DNA from: Ramlibacter henchirensis
GTDB lineage: Bacteria; Pseudomonadota; Gammaproteobacteria; Burkholderiales; Burkholderiaceae_C
Length of the DNA: 64,000 bases
NCBI RefSeq assembly: GCF_004682015.1
Contig: NZ_SMLM01000001.1
Location: 2,108,001 to 2,172,000 of the forward strand
Direction of reading: 5' to 3'
In this document: one piece after another, positions 58,066-64,000 of the stretch
Layout of the letters: each line of letters starts with the position of its first letter
Numbering within the stretch: position 1 is the stretch's first letter
Program-made: the position numbers and the translations under genes
Notes under the pieces: generated by a model
What the model was told of the DNA's origin: nothing
Seen by the model: the letters and a program-made list of their open reading frames with translations, nothing else
Database searches by the model: none

Positions 58066-59159
58066 TGCACCGGCAGGAGCTGACCAAGCCGGACGGGCGG
58101 CGCCTGACGCTCTACGCGCGCCGGCCGATCGAGCCGGGCCTGCAGGCGCCCAGCCCGTTCCCGGAACCGCTGAACGCGTCGCCGCACCTGCGCTGGCATC
58201 CGCTGCGCGGCGAATGGGTGACGTACGCGGCGTATCGCCAGGGCCGCACGTTCCTGCCGCCGCCCGAGTACAACCCGCTCGCGGCCACGGTGCGCGACGA
58301 CAACCCGACCGAGGTGCCGGCGGGCAACTGGGACATCGCCGTGTTCGACAACCGCTTCCCGTCGCTCGGCGAGGCGGCGCAGGGCGACCCGGCGCCGCCC
58401 GAGCTGTACGTGCCCACGGAACCGGCGCGCGGCGCGTGCGAGGTGGTGGTGTTCACGCAGGACCCGAAGGGCGCGCTCGGCCGGCTGCCGCTGGACCACA
58501 TCGAGCTGCTGCTGCAGGTCTGGGGCCATCGCACCGAGCAGCTCGGGGCGCGCGAGAGCATCCAGTACGTGCTGCCGTTCGAGAACCGCGGCGCCGAAGT
58601 GGGCGTGACGCTGCACCATCCGCACGGCCAGATCTACGCCTACCCGGTGGTGCCGCCGGTGCCGGCGCGGATGCAGCAAGTGGCGGCCGAGTACCACGCG
58701 CGGCACGGCCGCGGGCCGCTCCAAGCCATGATCGAAGCCGAGCGCCGCGAGCGGGTTCGCCTCATCTACGAAGGCCCGCATGCGGTGGCGTTCGTGCCGG
58801 TGTGCGCCCGTTACCCGTACGAAGTCTGGATCGCGCCGATCCGCCGCATCGGGGGCTTCGCGCAACTGGAAGCGGCCGAACGCGCCGACCTGGCGCGCGC
58901 GCTCAAGACGGTGCTGCTCAAGTTCGACGGGATGTGGGAGCGGCCGCTGCCGTACCTGATGGCGTGGTACCAGGCGCCCACCGACGGCCAGCCTCATCCG
59001 GAGATGCACCTGCACGCCGAGATCTGGCCGCCGTACCGCACGCGCGACCGGCTCAAGTACCTGGCCGGCACCGAGATCGCCGCCGGCCTGTACGCGATGG
59101 ACGCGCTGCCCGAGGACAAGGCCAAGGATCTGCAACAGGTGGAGGTATCCCTCACATGA
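58065..59159 (+). CDS. galT: Galactose-1-phosphate uridylyltransferase
   Basis: Transfers UMP between UDP-glucose and galactose 1-phosphate in the Leloir pathway. The 364 residues contain FENRGAEVGVTLHHPHGQIYAYP, in which His187 of the HPHGQ motif (185-189) is the uridylylated nucleophile, and RYPYEVWIAP plus PHPEMHLHAEIWPP in the second half (iron/zinc-site region). ATG 58065 overlaps the GH2 stop; a GTG three bases earlier is also in frame. The stop overlaps the galK ATG (ATGA). No galE lies in the window. Confidence 0.94.
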   Translation: MHRQELTKPDGRRLTLYARRPIEPGLQAPSPFPEPLNASPHLRWHPLRGEWVTYAAYRQGRTFLPPPEYNPLAATVRDDNPTEVPAGNWDIAVFDNRFPSLGEAAQGDPAPPELYVPTEPARGACEVVVFTQDPKGALGRLPLDHIELLLQVWGHRTEQLGARESIQYVLPFENRGAEVGVTLHHPHGQIYAYPVVPPVPARMQQVAAEYHARHGRGPLQAMIEAERRERVRLIYEGPHAVAFVPVCARYPYEVWIAPIRRIGGFAQLEAAERADLARALKTVLLKFDGMWERPLPYLMAWYQAPTDGQPHPEMHLHAEIWPPYRTRDRLKYLAGTEIAAGLYAMDALPEDKAKDLQQVEVSLT

Positions 59160-60289
59160 GCCACGTGGCATTGGAAGCCGAGCTGCAGGCCCGCGCGGAG
59201 CAGCCGCGCACGCCGTGCTCGCGCGAGTTCGAAGTGGTGTTCCACGGCTGGCCGCAGGCCGAGGCGCAGGCGCCCGGCCGCGTCAACCTGCTGGGCGAGC
59301 ACACCGACTACAACGACGGCTTCGTGCTGCCGGTGGCCATCCCGCAGCAGACGCGCGTGGCGATGCGGCGCAGCGGCCGGTCGCACTTCCGGCTGCATGC
59401 GGCCGAGCTGGGCAGCACCGTGGAGTTCACGCTCGAGGAGCGGCCCAGCGAACACTTCGCGAGCTACGTCTACGGGTGCCTGCGCCTCGCGCGGGAGGAG
59501 GGCGCGGAGGTGCCGCCGCTCGATATCCACGTGGCCTCCGAAGTGCCGATGGGCGTGGGCCTGTCCTCCAGCGCCGCGCTGGAAGTGGCCACGCTGCGCT
59601 GCCTGCGCGAGCTGCTCGGCATGAAGATCGACGACGTGCGCATCGCGCAGCTCGGGCAGCAGGCCGAGATCCAGTACGCGGGCGTGCGCTGCGGCATCCT
59701 GGACCAGATGGCTTCGAGCCTCGCCGCGACGGATCGCGCGCTGCTGCTGGACACGCGCTCGCTCGAGCGCCGCACCGTGCCGCTGCCGCAGGGCAGCTCG
59801 GTGCTGGTGCTCGATTCCGGTGTGGCGCGCACGCTGGCCACCAGCGGCTACAACCAGCGGCGCGCAGAGTGCGAGGAAGCGGCTCGGCTGCTCGGCGTGC
59901 GGTCGCTGCGCGAGGTCGAGCACCTCGAGCCGATCGAGGCGCTGCCCGACGTTCCCCGGCGGCGCGCGCGCCACGTCTTCACCGAGAACGCGCGCGTGCT
60001 GCGCGCCGTGGCCTGCAAGGACGCACGCGACTTCGGCGAGCTGATGAACGCCTCTCATGCCAGCCTGCGCGACGACTACGAGGTGTCCACGCCGGAGCTG
60101 GACCTGCTGGTGGACCTGCTGCAGAAACAGGCCGGCGTGTACGGCGCGCGCCTGACCGGCGCCGGCTTCGGTGGCGCCTGCGTCGCGCTATGCGACGAGC
60201 AGGCCGTGCCCCAGGTCGCGCAGGAGGTGCTGGCGCAGTACCGCCACAAGGGGCACAGTGGACGGCTGCTGGTGCCCGCCGCACCCTGA
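59156..60289 (+). CDS. galK: Galactokinase
   Basis: Phosphorylates galactose at C1; GHMP-family kinase of 377 residues. The substrate signature GRVNLLGEHTDYNDG is at 41-55, the ATP loop is VPMGVGLSSSAALEV (about 130-144), the catalytic Asp is in CGILDQMASS and the third motif is RLTGAGFGGACVAL near the C-terminus. The start overlaps galT in an ATGA junction. Together with GH2 and galT it makes a compact hydrolase-transferase-kinase operon for intracellular galactosides. Confidence 0.95.
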   Translation: MSHVALEAELQARAEQPRTPCSREFEVVFHGWPQAEAQAPGRVNLLGEHTDYNDGFVLPVAIPQQTRVAMRRSGRSHFRLHAAELGSTVEFTLEERPSEHFASYVYGCLRLAREEGAEVPPLDIHVASEVPMGVGLSSSAALEVATLRCLRELLGMKIDDVRIAQLGQQAEIQYAGVRCGILDQMASSLAATDRALLLDTRSLERRTVPLPQGSSVLVLDSGVARTLATSGYNQRRAECEEAARLLGVRSLREVEHLEPIEALPDVPRRRARHVFTENARVLRAVACKDARDFGELMNASHASLRDDYEVSTPELDLLVDLLQKQAGVYGARLTGAGFGGACVALCDEQAVPQVAQEVLAQYRHKGHSGRLLVPAAP

Positions 60290-60301
60290 AAGGAGAGCAG
60301 G

Positions 60302-61099
60302 ATGGACCGCGATGGATTCCAGGCCGCACGGCTGGGGCTCGTGCGGTTCGCCTTCGGCCTTGCCGCGTTCGCGGCCGGCCATGCGACGTCCCAGGTGACA
60401 CCCGCCGAGCCCTTCGGCGGCCGGCCGTTCGGTGCTTCGGGTGCGAGCGGCGCTTTGGCGACGCCGTCGCCCGCGCCGCCGCAGGGCACGCAGCCCATGG
60501 TGGTCCCGCCCGGCTCCGCGCCGGTGCTCGTCCAGCCGGGCGCGGGCCCGGTGGTGGTCCAGCCGCAGCCGCAAGCCCAGGTGCCGCCGCAGCCGCAGCC
60601 GCAGCCGCAGCAGCCGGCACCGCAGGCGCAGACGCCGCCGAACACGGCAGGGCCGACCGGGCGGCCGACCTCCTCCGTGAATCCGCAGCCGCAGACTCCG
60701 CCTCCCGGCGCGCCGCAGGGAATGGTGTCGCCTTCCCAGAGCGCGAACAACGCGCCCCGGCCGGCGAACAGCGACGACTCCGCCGCCCCGCCGATCACCA
60801 ACGTCTCACCGCCCGCGCAGGTCACGCCGCCGTTCGCCGCGAACCGTCAACCTGCCGCGGTGTCCGGTGCGTCGGCCGCGCCACAGGGCCAGCCCGTCCG
60901 CGGCCTGCCGGCGGACGCGCCGAAGCTCGTGATCAGCGGGTCGGTCTACTCGCCCGATCCCGCGCGCCGCATGCTGATCGTCAACGGCCAGGTGTTCCGC
61001 GAAGGCGCGGACCTCGGCTCGGGCGTCGTGCTGCAGGAGGTGCGGCCGGAAAGCGCCGTCCTCGGCTTCCGCGGCGCGCGCTACAACGTCTTCTTCTGA
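60302..61099 (+). CDS. Proline-rich protein with GspB-like C-terminal domain
   Basis: A 265-residue protein. The N-terminal 30 residues contain one hydrophobic stretch (GLVRFAFGLAAFAAGHATSQ), a signal peptide or anchor. Residues 35-200 are Pro/Gln/Ala-rich low complexity with (PQ)n tracts, suited to cross the periplasm. Residues 205-265 (VISGSVYSPDPARRMLIVNG, then FREGADLG and VVLQEVRPESAVLGFRG) resemble the C-terminal domain of type II secretion protein GspB/PulB, which helps assemble the secretin. No other gsp gene is present here. AAGGAG precedes the ATG, 12 bases after galK, so it is the last gene of the gal operon. It overlaps the convergent DedA gene by 19 bases. Confidence 0.78.
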   Translation: MDRDGFQAARLGLVRFAFGLAAFAAGHATSQVTPAEPFGGRPFGASGASGALATPSPAPPQGTQPMVVPPGSAPVLVQPGAGPVVVQPQPQAQVPPQPQPQPQQPAPQAQTPPNTAGPTGRPTSSVNPQPQTPPPGAPQGMVSPSQSANNAPRPANSDDSAAPPITNVSPPAQVTPPFAANRQPAAVSGASAAPQGQPVRGLPADAPKLVISGSVYSPDPARRMLIVNGQVFREGADLGSGVVLQEVRPESAVLGFRGARYNVFF

Positions 61100-61707
61100 C
61101 CCGAAGGCGCGCGCTCCCTGCCGAAGCGCCACACGCGCCACAGGTAGGCGGCGATCATGAAGGCCACGACGCCCCGCGTGACCCACTCGACCAGGTCCTT
61201 CACCTCTTCGTAGCGCGACTGCAAGACGAAGCCGACGCCCAGCAGCAGCGTGCTCCAGCCCAGGGTGCCGACCAGCGACCAGAGCAGGAAGCTCACCACC
61301 GGCATGCGCCCCACGCCCGCCGGCATCGAGATGACGCTGCGCACCGCCGGCACGAGCCGGCCGAACGCCACCGACGCCGGCCCATGGCGCTTGAACCAGT
61401 GCTGCGCGCGATCGATGTCCTCGGGCGCCAGCGTCAGCAGCCGGCCGTGCTTGCGCGCAAAGCGCTGCAGCCCGCCGTGCCCGAGCTTGCGGCCCGCCCA
61501 GTACCAGGGCACGGCGCCCAGCAGTGAACCGCCCACCGCCGCGAGCAGCACGCCGACGGGGTCGAGCCCCCCGCTGGCGGCCACGTAGCCGGCGAAGGGC
61601 AGCACCAGCTCGGAGGGGATCGGCGGGAACACGTTCTCCAGCATCATCAGCAGCGCGACGCCAAGGTAGCCCGTGCGCTCGATCACGCCGATGATCCACT
61701 CCGACAC
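61081..61707 (-). CDS. DedA family membrane protein
   Basis: A 208-residue inner-membrane protein of the DedA/SNARE-associated family, implicated in lipid-carrier recycling and envelope homeostasis. LENVFPPIPSELVLPFAGY is the conserved acidic membrane-entrant loop and FGRLVPAVRSVISMPAG the arginine-containing motif required in E. coli YqjA/YghB. Three to four hydrophobic segments flank these. Its 3' end overlaps that of the GspB-like gene on the other strand. It lies nine bases after the stop of the GH1/RmlD fusion on the same strand, so they may be co-transcribed. Confidence 0.9.
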   Translation of the reverse strand: MSEWIIGVIERTGYLGVALLMMLENVFPPIPSELVLPFAGYVAASGGLDPVGVLLAAVGGSLLGAVPWYWAGRKLGHGGLQRFARKHGRLLTLAPEDIDRAQHWFKRHGPASVAFGRLVPAVRSVISMPAGVGRMPVVSFLLWSLVGTLGWSTLLLGVGFVLQSRYEEVKDLVEWVTRGVVAFMIAAYLWRVWRFGRERAPSGQKKTL

Positions 61708-61716
61708 GCGCCGCCC

Positions 61717-63918
61717 CTAGCTGCCGGCCATCGGGACCGGCGGTTCGTCTTCTTCCACTTCGTCCAGGTAGCGCACGAGGCCTTCTTCCAGCGTCGGCAT
61801 CACGGCGCCGCGTTCGCTGTCCAGCGCGGAGTAGCGCGGGCGGCACGCCACCCAGCCCAGCTCGGCGCCGGGGCGGTGCTGCACCAGGTTGCGGTCCAGC
61901 CCCGCCGCTTCGGCCGCCATCTCCGCCAGCTGCGCCCAGCTCACCGCGCCGCGATTGGCCAGGTGCACCAGGCCGTGCTCGCCGTCGACCAGCATGTCCA
62001 GCGAGGTCTTCACCAGGTCGGGCACGTAGGTGGGCGACACCCACTGGTCGTGCGCCGCATGCCAAGGTTCGCCGCGCCGCATGGCGGCCAATGCCTGGGT
62101 GACGAAGTTGTACCGGTCCCACGGGCCGAAGAACGCGGCGGTGCGCACCACCAGCGTATCCGGCGCCGCCGCCAGCATGCGCTGCTCGGCCTCGTGCTTG
62201 CTGCGGCCGTAGGCGCACAGGGGACGGGGTTCGTCGGTCTCGACGTAGGGACGGTCCTTGCCGCCGTCGAACACCAGGTCCGAGGAGAAGCTCATGAGGC
62301 GGATGCCGCGCGCGGCGCACGCCGTGGCCAGCACCTCAGGCCCATACACGTTCTCGCGCCAGTTGCGCGGATCGTTCTCGGCATCGTCCACGCGCACGTA
62401 GCCTGCCGTGTTGATCACGGCCCAGGGCTGCCAGCGCTCGAGCGCGGCTTCGACCGAAGCGCGGTCGGCGATGTCCAGCTCGCGGCGCGTGAGCAGCTTG
62501 TACGGCAGGCCGCGCACGTCGCACAGCCGCGCGTACGCACGGCCCAGCGTGCCGGTCGCGCCGGTGATCAGCAGCGGGCGACCGATCACCGCCAGCGATT
62601 CGAGCTCGCCGTGCCGCGGGTAGAGCAGCCGCAGCTCGCGCTGCCACCAGCCCGGGCCTTCCAGCACCGGGTGGTCCGGCATCTGGCCGTGGCCGAGCGA
62701 GCGAGCCACGTGATAGAGCGCGGTGCGCCGCGGCTCGCCGCTGCGCACGTCCCACAGTCCCGGCTCGTAGTGGCCCTGCTCGCGCGTGACCAGGCTGTCC
62801 CAGTCGAAGGTGCCGAACGCCGCCCAGATCGTCACCGCGCGGACGTCGAGCCCCTGGTCGCGCAATGCAGCGGCCGAGTTCCAGGCCTGGTGCAGCCAGC
62901 GCATCTGCTCCTCGCGGCTGCAGCCCAGGTGCACCTCGGTGATCGCCACCGGCAGCTCATAGCGCTCGCAGGCCTCGCGCAGCCGTGCCGAAAAGCCGCC
63001 GATATGGGCGCCCAGCACGCGCGCGGTCTCCACGTCGACGTACCGATGCCGCCCGTTGCCGCCGCGCAGATGGTCGGGGTAGAGATCGAGCCGGTCGTCC
63101 AGGAAGCGCTCGCTCGTGATGTACGAGTTGATGCCGAGGATGTCCGGCGGGCAGGGCTCGTCCGCCAGGGCCAGCAGTTCGGCCTCGGTGGCGCCGTGGT
63201 GCACCAGCCAATCCCACAGCGGGTGCTGTCGGGTGACGCGACCGCACAGCAGGTCGTACGTGAGCCAGCGCCGCTGGTTCTCGAAGTCGGCCTGGTACTG
63301 CAGCCGCGGCGTGGCCACCGTGGTGTAGCCCAGGTCGTCGGTCTGCACCAGCTGCGCATCCGGGTTCACCTTGCGGATCGCGCGCATCGCGAGCACCGTG
63401 CCCTGGATCTCTCCGAGCAGGCAGCGCACGAAGGCGCGGTCGTCACGGCCGTGCGGATACCACACGCCGTAGAGCCCCGAGAAGCGCGCGGTGGTCAGCG
63501 GCTCGTTGACGGGGGTGTAGGCGTCGATCTGCGGAAAGCGCTGTGCCACCGCGCCCGCGTACTCGGCCAGCAGCTCAGGAAAGCGCGGATCGGCCAGGTT
63601 CGTGTGCACCGGACCGCTGCCGTGGTGCAGCAGCCCGGCGATCGGCCGCACGCCCAGTTCGCGCAGCCGCGCCAGGCGCTCGTCGGCCCATGACCAGTCC
63701 GCGCTCGCGGGTCCATCGGGCGCGGTGCGCTCCCACAGGATCGGGAACCGCATTCGCGTGATGCCCAGTTCGGCCAGGCGATCCAGGTCCTCGAGCCTGC
63801 GCTCGAAGCCGCTGTAGCGCATCTGGTCCAGGTACTGGTCGCCGACGCGATTGACGGTGCATTCCGGGCCGGCCCACAGCTCCAGCCGGCCCTCGCGCTC
63901 TCGCGCGGACTCAGGCAC
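61717..63918 (-). CDS. GH1-like glycosidase fused to RmlD-type sugar-nucleotide reductase
   Basis: A 733-residue fusion. The N-terminal ~430 residues are a family-1-like TIM barrel with YTPVNEPLTTARF (acid/base Glu near 138) and VAITEVHLG (nucleophile Glu). From about residue 445 a dTDP-4-dehydrorhamnose-reductase-like short-chain dehydrogenase begins: LLITGATGTLGRAYARL (NAD(P)-binding), INTAGYVRVDDAENDP, SSDLVFDGG and YGRSKHEAE (catalytic Tyr/Lys). No signal peptide, so cytoplasmic. GTG 63918 was chosen because it overlaps the stop of an upstream frame by eight bases and starts just before ELWAGPECTVNRVGD; the ATG at 63981 would add an Arg-rich, out-of-frame-looking segment. It may act on a sugar conjugate in exopolysaccharide or glycan synthesis. 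Confidence 0.85.
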   Translation of the reverse strand: MPESAREREGRLELWAGPECTVNRVGDQYLDQMRYSGFERRLEDLDRLAELGITRMRFPILWERTAPDGPASADWSWADERLARLRELGVRPIAGLLHHGSGPVHTNLADPRFPELLAEYAGAVAQRFPQIDAYTPVNEPLTTARFSGLYGVWYPHGRDDRAFVRCLLGEIQGTVLAMRAIRKVNPDAQLVQTDDLGYTTVATPRLQYQADFENQRRWLTYDLLCGRVTRQHPLWDWLVHHGATEAELLALADEPCPPDILGINSYITSERFLDDRLDLYPDHLRGGNGRHRYVDVETARVLGAHIGGFSARLREACERYELPVAITEVHLGCSREEQMRWLHQAWNSAAALRDQGLDVRAVTIWAAFGTFDWDSLVTREQGHYEPGLWDVRSGEPRRTALYHVARSLGHGQMPDHPVLEGPGWWQRELRLLYPRHGELESLAVIGRPLLITGATGTLGRAYARLCDVRGLPYKLLTRRELDIADRASVEAALERWQPWAVINTAGYVRVDDAENDPRNWRENVYGPEVLATACAARGIRLMSFSSDLVFDGGKDRPYVETDEPRPLCAYGRSKHEAEQRMLAAAPDTLVVRTAAFFGPWDRYNFVTQALAAMRRGEPWHAAHDQWVSPTYVPDLVKTSLDMLVDGEHGLVHLANRGAVSWAQLAEMAAEAAGLDRNLVQHRPGAELGWVACRPRYSALDSERGAVMPTLEEGLVRYLDEVEEDEPPVPMAGS

Positions 63919-64000
63919 TGCCACTGCCGGCCGTCGTGTGTTGGACGGATGCCAGCGCCGCCTCCGCTTCCGCCGCCGCATGCTTTTCCTGCAGCCGCCG
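63911..64000 (-). CDS. C-terminal end of an upstream gene (partial, unidentified)
   Basis: A minus-strand frame open from the window edge ends with TGA at 63911-63913 after 29 codons. It is Ala/Glu-rich and helical (RRLQEKHAAAEAEAALASVQ) with a small polar tail. It overlaps the GTG start of the GH1/RmlD fusion by eight bases, in the manner of coupled genes. Too little is visible to name the product. Confidence 0.45.
   Translation of the reverse strand, partial: RRLQEKHAAAEAEAALASVQHTTAGSGSA

Overview
The window is very GC-rich, densely coded chromosomal DNA with short gaps and no rRNA, tRNA, CRISPR or insertion sequence that I could find. Gene content and order (rsmI-yraN-diaA-dolP, yggS-pilT-pilU, priA-hemE, a heme oxygenase/bacteriophytochrome operon, DUF3617 and DUF6151 proteins, an N-terminal biotinyl/carboxyltransferase fusion) point to a betaproteobacterium of the order Burkholderiales, probably Comamonadaceae and perhaps Ramlibacter-like. 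The genus is an inference.

Layout. 0-10 kb: 3' end of gatB, a DUF6151 gene, a relic and an intact copy of an NHL-propeller lipoprotein, pyrE and exodeoxyribonuclease III with touching divergent starts, a methyltransferase, outer-membrane phospholipase A, a small secreted protein, a Rep-type helicase and an AEC transporter. 10.8-16.2 kb: a light-sensing operon (heme oxygenase, bacteriophytochrome kinase, single-domain response regulator, REC-PAS-kinase-REC hybrid). 16-29 kb: mixed metabolism and membrane genes, including an alpha/beta-hydrolase lacking its serine nucleophile, a biotinyl/carboxyltransferase fusion, a Rhizobium-type asparaginase, a YeeE sulfur transporter, a TerC protein, a zinc alcohol dehydrogenase, arginase and RecQ. 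29-35 kb: a stand-alone CheB methylesterase and a 1532-residue CheB-CheR-PAS-kinase-REC fusion. 35-40 kb: glpK, a DUF3617 protein, a divergent glycosidase, and an RsbQ-like hydrolase followed directly by a PAS histidine kinase. 40-48.8 kb: yggS, pilT, pilU, a tautomerase, a 3-hydroxyisobutyrate-dehydrogenase-like enzyme, an NHL lipoprotein, then dolP, diaA and yraN, with rsmI divergent. 48.8-55 kb: a tandem pair of NHL lipoproteins, priA, a noncoding stretch with a perfect DnaA box, and hemE. 55-64 kb: a TPR methyltransferase, a galactose operon (GH2 hydrolase, galT, galK, GspB-like protein), a DedA protein, a GH1/RmlD fusion, and the tail of one more gene.

The most distinctive feature is a family of six-bladed NHL beta-propeller lipoproteins. 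Four are intact, at three separate loci, and one C-terminal relic lies beside the first. All share a lipobox, a glycine-rich tether and Asp-rich, calcium-loop-like inserts between blades, and they are set singly or in tandem between conserved housekeeping genes. Sensory genes are also unusually concentrated: two multi-domain hybrid kinases, a phytochrome module and an RsbQ/PAS-kinase module.
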